Below, piece after piece: positions 1 through 7,537 of a stretch of DNA of 14,577 nucleotides. The notes beneath the pieces are model-generated. The model was not told the DNA's origin. It saw only the letters and a program-made list of their open reading frames with translations, and ran no database searches. The stretch covers positions 1 through 14,577 of the forward strand of contig JBIKLY010000085.1 of NCBI GenBank assembly GCA_044359525.1. Reading direction: 5' to 3'. Position 1 is the first letter of the stretch. Each line of letters begins with the position of its first letter. This DNA is from CAJBIL01 sp044359525. Its GTDB lineage: Bacteria > Pseudomonadota > Gammaproteobacteria > Burkholderiales > Rhodocyclaceae. The position numbers were made by a program, and so were the translations under genes.

Positions 1-672
<672 letters not shown>

Positions 673-951
673 CAGCACATAAACAAAGGATCTGCGTCGA
701 TTTTCCGGAAATTTCAGCATCAGCACATGAAAAAATCAGGCAGTAGAGGCGCACCATAAGCAAACGCCACTTGCCGGCCTGCAGGCCGCGCCAATGCTTG
801 ATCTACAGACACAAAAAGCACCCGTAAAACTGCGAAAACCGGGAAGCGGCATCCTCGCTTAAGTACTCCGTTTGCACGCACCCCTTCCCTACAAGCTCGT
901 GAAATGCAAGAATTGCGGCGGAGCAACGCTTTAATAACCACAGGAGATACT
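673..951. other. Intergenic gap between uvrA and the HU gene
   Basis: No credible gene is seen in these 279 bases. They hold a perfect 14-bp palindrome, CGGCCTGCAGGCCG at 775-788, without a following T-run. The promoter of the HU gene must lie here. TTGCAC at 872-877 and TACAAG at 890-895 resemble promoter boxes but are only 12 nt apart, so I do not call them. Open frames on the minus strand here run on antisense to the HU gene and look like shadows. Confidence 0.6.
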
Positions 952-1251
952 ATGAACAAGTCTGAAATGATTGATGCAATTGCCGCCCAAACCGATCTTT
1001 CGAAGGCTGCTGCCGGCAAAGCGCTGGACGCCGTTATCGATACCATCGTTGAAGCTGTTGCCAAAGGCGACGGCGTATCACTGGTTGGCTTCGGCTCCTT
1101 CAAGGCTGCCGATCGCGCCGCCCGTGAAGGCAAAAACCCGAAGACCGGCGAAAAGATCAAGATCGCCGCGACCACCGTGCCAAAGTTTTCCGCCGGCGCC
1201 ACCTTCAAGGCGACGGTTGCTGCAGCCAAGGGCAAGGGCAAGAAGAAGTAA
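952..1251 (+). CDS. HU-family nucleoid DNA-binding protein
   Basis: This is a small histone-like protein that dimerises, bends DNA and helps compact the nucleoid. The 99-residue product begins MNKSEMIDAIAAQTDLSKAA, the usual HU start, and has the core GFGSFK and the DNA-binding arm GKNPKTGEKIKIAATTVPKF. It ends in a short lysine/alanine tail (AAAKGKGKKK), a little longer than the usual 90-residue HU. The ATG at 952 is chosen because AGGAG sits at 942-946 with 5 nt spacing. An in-frame ATG at 904 would add 16 residues unlike HU. The HU fold is certain; whether to call it HupA or HupB (or an IHF-like paralogue) cannot be settled, though the NKSEMIDAIA start favours HU over IHF. A strong terminator follows. 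Confidence 0.96.
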   Translation: MNKSEMIDAIAAQTDLSKAAAGKALDAVIDTIVEAVAKGDGVSLVGFGSFKAADRAAREGKNPKTGEKIKIAATTVPKFSAGATFKATVAAAKGKGKKK

Positions 1252-1274
1252 TTTGCTTCTTTGCGCCCTGTTGC

Positions 1275-1307
1275 AAAAAAAGCTTGTCTGCGGACAAGCT
1301 TTTTTTT
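1275..1307 (+). terminator. Rho-independent terminator of the HU gene
   Basis: The stem GCTTGTC / GACAAGC encloses the loop TGCG. It is extended by an A-run (1275-1281) that can pair with the following T-run (1300-1307). It starts 24 bases after the HU stop codon. The A-run on the left means it might also work weakly in the opposite direction. Confidence 0.93.
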
Positions 1308-1357
1308 CGTGCGCCACCTATTAAAAAGTGACGCCGGAAACGCAATACGATGTGCGA

Positions 1358-1386
1358 TTGACCGTCCCATACGGGTCGCGTAGAAT
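1358..1386 (+). promoter_or_regulatory. Sigma70-type promoter of tRNA-Ala
   Basis: The -35 box TTGACC (1358-1363) and -10 box TAGAAT (1381-1386) are separated by exactly 17 nt. Each box matches the consensus in five of six positions. The predicted start falls a few bases before the tRNA 5' end at 1398. No other gene intervenes between the HU terminator and the tRNA. Confidence 0.85.
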
Positions 1387-1397
1387 TTTTACGCATC

Positions 1398-1470
1398 GGG
1401 GGCATAGCTCAGTTGGGAGAGCGTCTGGTTCGCAATCAGAAGGTCGGCAGTTCGATCCTGCCTGTCTCCA
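1398..1470 (+). tRNA. tRNA-Ala (anticodon CGC)
   Basis: The 73-nt cloverleaf folds fully. The acceptor stem is GGGGGCA/TGTCTCC, the D stem GCTC/GAGC with an 8-nt loop, the anticodon stem TCTGG/TCAGA, the variable loop 5 nt, and the T stem GGCAG/CTGCC with loop TTCGATC. The anticodon loop TTCGCAA places CGC at 1431-1433, reading the alanine codon GCG. Position 3 is G (1400) and position 70 is T (1467), which gives the G3:U70 wobble pair, the classical alanyl-tRNA synthetase identity element. The discriminator is A (1470). The next bases are CAA, so the 3' CCA is not encoded and must be added by nucleotidyltransferase. The gene has its own promoter and terminator. Confidence 0.95.
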
Positions 1471-1480
1471 CAAGAACATC

Positions 1481-1508
1481 AAAGCCCGGACTTGCTCCGG
1501 GCTTTTTT
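1481..1508 (+). terminator. Rho-independent terminator after tRNA-Ala
   Basis: The stem AAAGCCCGGA / TCCGGGCTTT has a 5-nt loop (CTTGC) and runs into six T residues (1503-1508). It begins 11 nt after the mature tRNA 3' end. Confidence 0.95.
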
Positions 1509-1558
1509 GCCTGCCGCAGCAGTAAGCACGACTGGTTTCACTAACGCTTCTGAGCTGA

Positions 1559-1587
1559 TTGCAGACCATTGCCTATGGTATTACAAT
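1559..1587 (+). promoter_or_regulatory. Promoter of the vapBC-type operon
   Basis: TTGCAG (1559-1564) and TACAAT (1582-1587) are separated by 17 nt, and both are near-consensus sigma70 boxes. The expected start, near 1594, leaves a leader of about 25 nt before the antitoxin ATG at 1620. The -10 box overlaps the left half of the inverted repeat at 1578-1604. Confidence 0.75.
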
Positions 1588-1604
1588 CAAATCCGACGTA
1601 ATAC
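1578..1604. promoter_or_regulatory. Putative antitoxin operator (7+7 bp inverted repeat)
   Basis: GTATTAC (1578-1584) and GTAATAC (1598-1604) are exact inverted copies with a 13-nt spacer. Their starts are 20 bp apart, about two helical turns, so both halves lie on one face of the helix. The left half overlaps the -10 box and the right half lies just past the predicted start. Binding would block RNA polymerase. AbrB-type antitoxins generally bind such sites and repress their own operon. The assignment is inferred from sequence and position. Confidence 0.7.
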
Positions 1605-1619
1605 AAAAGGGGTTTTGTC

Positions 1620-1859
1620 ATGCCAACCACACTTACCAGCAAAGGTCAGGTCACCATTCCCAAGCAGATTCGCGACGCGCTGAACATGACGCCTGGCTGT
1701 TCGGTGGATTTTGCCGTCAATCGCGAGGGAGATGTCGTTATTCACAAGGTTGGCGCGAGACCCAGTCGCAAGCCCGACCGCTTCGAATCGGCCCGTGGCA
1801 AGGCCGATGTCAAATGGCGGACTGATGACCTGATGGCGCTACTGCGCGGCGAAGGCTGA
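1620..1859 (+). CDS. vapB: AbrB/SpoVT-family antitoxin (VapB-like)
   Basis: This 79-residue protein is probably the labile antitoxin that neutralises the PIN-domain toxin encoded next and represses the operon. Residues about 1-45 form a swapped-hairpin AbrB domain, recognised from the TSKGQVTIPKQIRDALNM motif followed by G-V-DF and GDVVI strands. The C-terminal part, with DDLMALLRGEG, is the likely toxin-binding tail. The ATG is preceded by AAAGGGG (1605-1611) at 8 nt. Its TGA (1857-1859) shares one base with the toxin ATG, so the two are translationally coupled. The symbol follows the family convention for AbrB plus PIN pairs. Confidence 0.9.
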   Translation: MPTTLTSKGQVTIPKQIRDALNMTPGCSVDFAVNREGDVVIHKVGARPSRKPDRFESARGKADVKWRTDDLMALLRGEG

Positions 1860-2269
1860 TGTTACTGGTCGACACCAACGTGCTGGTCGACGTTCTGGAG
1901 AACGATCCGGAATGGGCCGACTGGTCAATTGGCCAACTGCGCGCCCAATCGAAAGTTCACCGACTGGCGATCAACCCGATCATCTATTCCGAGCTGTCAT
2001 TGACGTTCTCGACCGTTGAAGCGCTAGACAAAACCATCGCTGAGCTTGGCCTGGCAATGATTGAGTTACCGCGCCCGGCGCTGTTTCTGGCCGGCAAGGC
2101 TTTTGTACGTTACCGTCGACAAGGCGGGACGAAAAGCAATGTTCTCGGTGATTTTTTCATCGGTGCGCACGCGGCAGTGTCAGACCATCCTGTATTGACT
2201 CGGGATACGCGACGCTACGGTGCATATTTTCCGGGCGTGATACTAATCGCGCCGAGCATCACCACATAA
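1859..2269 (+). CDS. vapC: PIN-domain ribonuclease toxin (VapC-like)
   Basis: The 136-residue product is a PIN-domain endoribonuclease. Members of this family cleave tRNA or rRNA when freed from the antitoxin. Acidic residues at the expected places for Mg2+ binding are D5 (LLVDTNVLVD), E45 (IIYSEL), D98 (NVLGDFFIGAHA) and D116 (LTRDTRRYG). All are present, so the toxin looks intact. The length is normal for VapC. The ATG overlaps the antitoxin stop by one base (TGATG), with no separate ribosome site except the purine-rich end of the antitoxin gene, so it should be translated by coupling. No terminator is visible downstream. The RNA target cannot be read from the sequence. Confidence 0.93.
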   Translation: MLLVDTNVLVDVLENDPEWADWSIGQLRAQSKVHRLAINPIIYSELSLTFSTVEALDKTIAELGLAMIELPRPALFLAGKAFVRYRRQGGTKSNVLGDFFIGAHAAVSDHPVLTRDTRRYGAYFPGVILIAPSITT

Positions 2270-2500
2270 ATAAATCAGACACTCTCGATCGGGCGCCGCG
2301 TCTGCGATACGTTTTGCGAGGTCAGTCCTTTCGCTGCATCTATCAGAAACTCGCAGCAATGCTCAATAACTCCGATAACCCCAGTAGCAAATAGCTCGGT
2401 AGTAAACTATGCGAGAAAAACGTATAAAGGCCAGACAGTTGCAAGCCTTTCTCATATCCGGCAAAGCCCCGGAAGCACGCCCGCTGGAGAAATCAGTTCG
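2270..2500. other. Intergenic gap between vapC and parE
   Basis: These 231 bases contain no complete gene. On the minus strand 2275-2409 is open for 43 codons without a start and has a protein-like composition (for example ELFATGVIGVIEHCCEFLID), so it may be the tail of a lost gene. The parE promoter should lie here: TATAAA at 2423-2428 is a candidate -10, but its -35 is poor. GGAG at 2486-2489 is the probable parE ribosome site. Confidence 0.45.
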
Positions 2501-4450
2501 ATGAGTTACACCGCAGAATCCATTTCCGTCCTCAAAGGACTGGAACCCGTTCGTCACCGTCCGGGCATGTACACCCGCACGGATTGCCCCCTGCACATCA
2601 TTCAGGAGGCCATCGACAACGCCGCTGATGAGGCGCTGGGCGGCTATTGCAAGCGCATCGGGGTGATGCTCCATCGTGACGGCTCGGTATCGATCCAGGA
2701 CGACGGGCGCGGCATCCCGGTCGAGATTCATCCGGTCGAGAAGGTACCAACGGTCGAGGTGGTCTTTACCCAATTGCATGCCGGCGGCAAATTCAACAAG
2801 GGCGACGGCACCTCGGCGTACCGCTTCTCCGGTGGCCTGCACGGCGTTGGCGTATCGGTGACCAATGCGCTGTCAACGCGCCTCGAAGTCGAAGTCGTAC
2901 GTGATGGTGCGCGCCATCAGATCGTTTTCTCGGGCGGCAAGGTCATCGAACCCTTGAGCCGGGTCGGCGATGCGCCGAAGAAGGCGACCGGCACGCTGGT
3001 GCGCGCCTGGCCCGACCCGAGTTTTTTCGATTCACCGACGATCCCGCAGGCTGAGCTCGAACGCCTGCTGCGCAGCAAGGCCGTCCTGCTGCCCGGACTG
3101 CTGGTGTCGCTGGCCATTGAAGACGGCGCGACGACAACGTGGTGCTTTGCCGACGGCATGCAGCAATATCTGGCCGAACAGATCGACGGCGAACTTGTCG
3201 CACCGATTTTCAATACCGAAAAATACGCTGCGGCCGGTGATGAAAACTTCCCGCCCGGCGCCGGCGCGGCGTGGGCGATCTGCTGGACGGCCGAAGGCGG
3301 TCTGGCGCGCGAGTCCTACGTCAACCTGATCCCGACGCCGGCCGGCGGCACGCACGAATCGGGTCTGCGTCAGGCGACACTCGATGCCATCAAGAGCTTT
3401 GCCGAACATCACGCGCTGCTGCCCAAGGGCGTCAAGCTGGCCGCCGAAGACGTTTTTTCACGCGCCAGTTTTGTGCTCGCCGCACGCGTGCTTGACCCGT
3501 CTTTCCAGGGGCAAACCAAGGAGCGTCTCAACTCGCGCGATGCCGTCGCGCTCGTCGCGCGCATGGTGCGCGACCCGCTCGAACTGTGGCTCAACGAACA
3601 CCCGGACGCCGCGAAGAAGATCACCGATCTCGCGGTTCGCGCCGCGCAGGCACGCTCGCGCGCCGGGCAGAAAGTCGAGAAGCGCAAGCAGTCGGGCGTC
3701 GCCATCCTGCCCGGCAAGCTCTCCGATTGCCAGAGCGAGGACACCAGCCGCAACGAGATTTTTCTCGTCGAAGGCGACTCGGCCGGCGGCTCGGCGAAAT
3801 CCGGCCGCGATAAAGAATTACAAGCAATACTGCCGCTGCGCGGCAAGGTGTTGAACACCTGGGAAGTCGAGGTCGGCAGTCTGTTCGCCAACCGCGAAGT
3901 GCACGACATCGCGGTGGCGCTCGGCATCGACCCGCACCTGCCCGACGCGCCGGATACCGTGCTGACCAACCTGCGCTACGGCAAGGTGGTGATCATGACC
4001 GATGCCGACGTCGATGGCTCGCACATCCGCGTCCTGCTGTGCACGCTGTTCTACCGGCATTTTCCGAAGCTGATCGCGCACGGCCATCTCTATTTCGCGC
4101 AGCCGCCACTCTATCGGCTCGACGTACCGGGCCAGGGCAAGAACCGCCCGCCGCGCAAGATCTACGCACTCGACGGCGCCGAGCGTGAAGCGGCGATCGA
4201 CCGCATGCGTCTGGAGAACATCAAGCCTGAAGCGATCTCGATTTCACGCTTCAAGGGTCTCGGCGAGATGAACTCGGAACAATTGTGGGAGACAACCATG
4301 TCGCCCGACACCCGCCGCCTGATGCGCGTGCGCATGCCACGCGCCGACACGGCCAATCCGGTGATGAACATGCTGATGGCCAAGAACGAGTCCGCCGGAC
4401 GGCGGGCATGGATGGAAGCAAACGGCGCCCTGGTTGGCGCGGAGATCTGA
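2501..4450 (+). CDS. parE: DNA topoisomerase IV subunit B (ATPase)
   Basis: ParE drives ATP-dependent strand passage when paired with ParC, decatenating replicated chromosomes. The 649 residues match the compact ParE length rather than the longer GyrB of enterobacteria. The GHKL ATPase site shows E36-N40 (EAIDN), DDGRGIP at 67-73 and GGLHGVGVSVTNALS at 111-125. The transducer lysine lies in QTK (338-340). The TOPRIM domain has EGDSAGG at 424-430, PLRGKVLN at 445-452, DADVDGSHI at 501-509 and RFKGLGEM at 583-590. GGAG at 2486-2489 precedes the ATG by 11 nt. parC starts 2 nt after the stop, which supports ParE over GyrB, since gyrB normally sits near dnaA/dnaN. Confidence 0.97.
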   Translation: MSYTAESISVLKGLEPVRHRPGMYTRTDCPLHIIQEAIDNAADEALGGYCKRIGVMLHRDGSVSIQDDGRGIPVEIHPVEKVPTVEVVFTQLHAGGKFNKGDGTSAYRFSGGLHGVGVSVTNALSTRLEVEVVRDGARHQIVFSGGKVIEPLSRVGDAPKKATGTLVRAWPDPSFFDSPTIPQAELERLLRSKAVLLPGLLVSLAIEDGATTTWCFADGMQQYLAEQIDGELVAPIFNTEKYAAAGDENFPPGAGAAWAICWTAEGGLARESYVNLIPTPAGGTHESGLRQATLDAIKSFAEHHALLPKGVKLAAEDVFSRASFVLAARVLDPSFQGQTKERLNSRDAVALVARMVRDPLELWLNEHPDAAKKITDLAVRAAQARSRAGQKVEKRKQSGVAILPGKLSDCQSEDTSRNEIFLVEGDSAGGSAKSGRDKELQAILPLRGKVLNTWEVEVGSLFANREVHDIAVALGIDPHLPDAPDTVLTNLRYGKVVIMTDADVDGSHIRVLLCTLFYRHFPKLIAHGHLYFAQPPLYRLDVPGQGKNRPPRKIYALDGAEREAAIDRMRLENIKPEAISISRFKGLGEMNSEQLWETTMSPDTRRLMRVRMPRADTANPVMNMLMAKNESAGRRAWMEANGALVGAEI

Positions 4451-4452
4451 AC

Positions 4453-6825
4453 GTGACGATTGATACAACGACCCCCGACCTGTTCGAGCAGTTGCCCGTG
4501 GAAGAAGAAGCGCCGCCCCCGCCGCCGCCCGTGATCGAGCCGCTGGTTGAGGAAGAGGACGACGGCGAAAGCATCCTGCTGCACGACTCGGCGGCCAAGG
4601 ATTACCTCGAATACGCGATCGCCGTCGTCAAGGGCCGCGCCCTGCCCGACGTCAAGGACGGCATGAAGCCGGTGCAGCGCCGCGTGCTGTTCGCCATGCG
4701 CGAGCTCGGGCTGTCATCGACCGCCAAGCCGGTCAAATCGGCGCGTGTTGTCGGCGACGTGATCGGTAAATACCACCCGCACGGCGACACTTCGGCCTAC
4801 GACGCGATGGTGCGCATCGCGCAGCCTTTCATGTTGCGCTACCCGCTGGTCGACGGCCAGGGCAACTTCGGTTCACGCGACGGCGACAACGCGGCCGCCA
4901 TGCGCTACACGGAAGCACGCCTGACGCCGATTGCCGAACTGCTGCTCGGCGAGCTCGGCGAAGGCACCGTCGACTATCAGCCGAACTACGACGGCTCCTT
5001 CGACGAACCCGCCTTCCTGCCGGCGCGCCTGCCCTTTGCGCTGCTCAACGGCGCCTCGGGAATCGCCGTCGGCATGGCCACCGAAATGCCTTCGCACAAT
5101 CTGCGCGAAGTGGCGGCGGCGGCGATCCACAAGATCCAGAATCCGGAAGCCGGCGTCGCCGAACTGATGGAACACATTCCCGGGCCGGATTATCCGGGCG
5201 GCGGGCAGATCATTTCGTCGAGCGCCGAAATCGCCGCCGCTTACACGACCGGGCGCGGCAGCCTGCGCGTGCGTGCCCGCTACGAATTCGAGGAGATGGC
5301 GCGCGGTGCGTGGCAGCTGGTTTTCAAGGAGCTGCCGCCGGGCGTTTCGTCGGCCAAGGTACTCTCCGAAATCGGTGCGCTGATGAACCCGCAGCCGAAA
5401 CCGGGCAAAAAAGCCATCGAACAGTCGGCGGCGCAACTCAAGGCCTTACTGGCCTCGCAAGTGGAGCGCGCACGCGACGAATCGGGCAAGGACGACGACA
5501 TTCGGCTGGTTTTTGAGCCGTGCAACTCGCGTCTGGATCGCGATGAATTCGTCGCCCTGCTGCTCGCCCATACCAGCCTCGAAACGACCGCGCCGATCAA
5601 TCTGGTGGCCGTCGGCATTGATGGCCGGCCGTGCCAGAAAACGCTCGCCGATCTGGTCGGCGAGTGGTGCCAGTTCCGCATCAAGACCGTACACCGGCGC
5701 ACCGGATTCCGCCTCGAAAAAGCCAACGATCGCATCCACATTCTCGAAGGCCGGCACATCGTCTTTCTCAACATCGACGAAGTGATCCACATCATCCGCG
5801 AATCGGACGAACCGAAGCCCGCACTGATTGCGCGCTTTCTGCTCTCCGACCGGCAGGCCGAAGACATTCTCGAAATCCGCCTGCGCCAGCTGGCGCGGCT
5901 CGAAGGGATCAAGATCGAGCAGGAACTGGCCAAACTGCGTACGGAAAAGGAAGCGCTGGAGAAACTGCTCGGCAGCGACTCACTGATGCGCCGCCGCGTC
6001 ATCAGCGAGATCAAGGCCGATGCCGAAAAACACGGCGATGCACGCCGCACGGTGATCCAGCCGGCGGCGATGGCCTCGCGCTCGGAAGTCGCCACGGTGA
6101 CCGACGAACCGGTGACGCTGATCGTCTCGGAAAAAGGCTGGGCACGCGTGCGTCAGGGACATGGCCTCGACCTCTCGGCCGTCACCTTCAAGGATGGCGA
6201 CCGCCCCGGAACCGCGCACGAATGCCGCTCGGTGGACTCGCTGGTGATCATTTCGACCGAGGGCCGCGCCTTCACCATCGCCATCGCCAGCCTGCCGGAC
6301 GGACGCGGCATGGGCGCACCACTACCCTCGTTTGTTGACATGGGCGCCGGGAAAATCGCCCACGTCCTGACCGGCAAGCCCGACGATGAATTACTGATCG
6401 CCAAGACATCAGGCTACGGCTTCATCTGCGCCTACGCTGACCTGCTGTCGCGCCAGAAAGCCGGCAAGGCATTCCTGACGCTGGAAGACGGCGCAACGAT
6501 CCTGCCGCCGGTACGCACTGCCGGCAAGGACCATCTCGCCGCGATCTCCGAAGACGGCCGCCTGCTGCTCTTCCCGCTCGATCAGATGAAACGCCTGTCG
6601 GGCGGCAAAGGCGTGCAGATCATGGCGCTGAAGGACAAGGAGTCGCTGCGCGCGGTGCTGGCATCGAGCGGTCCGACGGTAACGATCAGCGGCATGTTCC
6701 GCAACAAGCTCAAGAAAATCCAGTCGGAAGAACGCCACCTGAACCAGCGCGCACGGCGCGGTGCGGCGGTTGGTCAGATCAGCCAGATGGGGCTGGAAGC
6801 ATGGCCGGAGAAAAAATATGACTAG
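4453..6825 (+). CDS. parC: DNA topoisomerase IV subunit A
   Basis: ParC is the breakage-reunion subunit of topoisomerase IV. I choose the GTG at 4453: GGAG (4441-4444) lies 8 nt upstream inside the end of parE, and the start is 2 nt past the parE stop. The open frame extends back to 4285, but that part overlaps parE and reads as a shadow. The product is 790 residues. Residues 1-45 form an acidic, proline-rich extension (EEEAPPPPPP, EEEDD) before the conserved DYLEYAIAVVKGRALPDVKDG. The catalytic pair is R151-Y152 (AAAMRYTEARL). The quinolone-contact stretch reads HPHGDTSAYDAM, with T113 and D117 where E. coli ParC has S80 and E84. The C-terminal beta-pinwheel (from about residue 530) shows degenerate repeats such as GRAFTIAIASLPDGRGMG. 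Confidence 0.96.
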   Translation: MTIDTTTPDLFEQLPVEEEAPPPPPPVIEPLVEEEDDGESILLHDSAAKDYLEYAIAVVKGRALPDVKDGMKPVQRRVLFAMRELGLSSTAKPVKSARVVGDVIGKYHPHGDTSAYDAMVRIAQPFMLRYPLVDGQGNFGSRDGDNAAAMRYTEARLTPIAELLLGELGEGTVDYQPNYDGSFDEPAFLPARLPFALLNGASGIAVGMATEMPSHNLREVAAAAIHKIQNPEAGVAELMEHIPGPDYPGGGQIISSSAEIAAAYTTGRGSLRVRARYEFEEMARGAWQLVFKELPPGVSSAKVLSEIGALMNPQPKPGKKAIEQSAAQLKALLASQVERARDESGKDDDIRLVFEPCNSRLDRDEFVALLLAHTSLETTAPINLVAVGIDGRPCQKTLADLVGEWCQFRIKTVHRRTGFRLEKANDRIHILEGRHIVFLNIDEVIHIIRESDEPKPALIARFLLSDRQAEDILEIRLRQLARLEGIKIEQELAKLRTEKEALEKLLGSDSLMRRRVISEIKADAEKHGDARRTVIQPAAMASRSEVATVTDEPVTLIVSEKGWARVRQGHGLDLSAVTFKDGDRPGTAHECRSVDSLVIISTEGRAFTIAIASLPDGRGMGAPLPSFVDMGAGKIAHVLTGKPDDELLIAKTSGYGFICAYADLLSRQKAGKAFLTLEDGATILPPVRTAGKDHLAAISEDGRLLLFPLDQMKRLSGGKGVQIMALKDKESLRAVLASSGPTVTISGMFRNKLKKIQSEERHLNQRARRGAAVGQISQMGLEAWPEKKYD

Positions 6826-6855
6826 TTTTACATACCCCCGTTTCAAACGCTTTCA

Positions 6856-6942
6856 ACACAGAGTGCACAGAGACACAGAGGACACGGAGAGAAGCAAAAA
6901 AGTTTTATCTCTGTGTTCTCTGTGGCTCCGTGATCTCTGTGT
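6856..6942. repeat. Heptamer-built palindrome, element A (CACAGAG type)
   Basis: Two 38-nt arms (6856-6893 and 6905-6942) are inverted copies matching at 31 of 38 positions around an 11-nt A/T-rich centre. Each arm has four copies of CACAGAG or its one-base variant CACGGAG, with starts 9, 8 and 9 nt apart. It lies between parC and creA and ends just before the creA ribosome site. It would form a long hairpin in the transcript. It shares its plan with the elements at 9951 and 12211. Confidence 0.85.
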
Positions 6943-6959
6943 CGAAAGAGGTTTTACCA

Positions 6960-7433
6960 ATGCCTAATCAACACCCCCTGCTTATTGCCCTAGCAGCGCT
7001 CATCATCGCAGCAGCAACGCCGGTCGCCGCCGAAACCATCGGCTGCGTCACTACCGAATGGAAGCTGATCGGCGCCAATCACAAGGTGTGTGTCGATGCC
7101 TTTGCCGACCCAAAAGTGCCGGGCGTCACCTGTCACGTCAGTCAGGCGCGAACCGGTGGCGTCAGCGGCTCCCTCGGGCTGGCGCAGGACCCTTCTCAGT
7201 TCTCTCTGGCCTGCCGGCAGACCGGCCCGATCACCCTGCCCGCCAAGCTGCCGAAAGACGAAACGGTATTCTCGGAAGACACGTCGATATTCTTCAAGGA
7301 AACGCGCGTCGTCCGCCTGTGGGATGAGGCGCACAAGACGCTCGTCTACCTGGCGATCAGCCGCAAGCTGATCGACGGCGCACCGGCCAACAGCATCTCG
7401 ACTGTTCCGGTAATGCCCTGGGGTGCGCGTTGA
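6960..7433 (+). CDS. creA: CreA family periplasmic protein
   Basis: This matches the conserved CreA protein, whose molecular role is poorly known. The 157-residue length equals that of E. coli CreA. Conserved stretches are IGANHKVCVDAF, PGVTCHVSQARTGGVSG-LGLA, RVVRLWD and SISTVPVMPW at the C-terminus. Residues 1-24 form a Sec signal peptide: hydrophobic LLIALAALIIAAAT, then PVAA before ETIG. The product should therefore be exported. Four cysteines (29, 44, 58, 85) remain in the mature part, so two disulfides are possible. The ATG at 6960 has AAAGAGG (6945-6951) 8 nt upstream. An in-frame GTG at 6930 falls inside the repeat element and is rejected. It is codirectional with parC, but the repeat separates them. 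Confidence 0.92.
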   Translation: MPNQHPLLIALAALIIAAATPVAAETIGCVTTEWKLIGANHKVCVDAFADPKVPGVTCHVSQARTGGVSGSLGLAQDPSQFSLACRQTGPITLPAKLPKDETVFSEDTSIFFKETRVVRLWDEAHKTLVYLAISRKLIDGAPANSISTVPVMPWGAR

Positions 7434-7451
7434 CAAGCCGGCTATCATCGC

Positions 7452-7482
7452 TCGACACGACTCGTGCGTCATTTGCTACACT
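7452..7482 (+). promoter_or_regulatory. Possible promoter of the CsgG-like lipoprotein gene
   Basis: TACACT (7477-7482) is preceded by TG one base upstream, an extended -10 pattern. TCGACA (7452-7457) is a possible -35 at a long 19-nt spacing. The predicted start gives a leader of about 50 nt before the ATG at 7538. The long spacing keeps confidence low. Confidence 0.4.
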
Positions 7483-7537
7483 ACGCCGTCATCAAATCTG
7501 CCATCACCAATACACAAAAATTATTCAAGGGGTATTC

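Noticed and set aside
775..788. Perfect 14-bp palindrome as a uvrA terminator
   Set aside because: It has no loop and no T-run, and lies about 100 nt past the stop; it may be chance in GC-rich DNA.
720..1370. Long minus-strand open frame of 216 codons
   Set aside because: It runs antisense to the HU gene and its terminator, has low-complexity shadow composition, and no ribosome site.
1446..1470. tRNA-Ala 3' end as an integration site for the vapBC segment
   Set aside because: I found no repeated copy of the tRNA 3' end downstream, and no integrase gene is present.
4285..4452. Upstream extension of the parC frame
   Set aside because: It overlaps parE out of frame, is not ParC-like, and a GTG with a good ribosome site lies at 4453.
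5280..6095. Minus-strand open frame of 271 codons inside parC
   Set aside because: ParC motifs on the plus strand cover this region; the antisense product is Ser/Arg-rich shadow sequence.
7430..7435. Perfect TTGACA -35 hexamer
   Set aside because: It overlaps the creA stop codon, and no -10 box lies 15-19 nt downstream.
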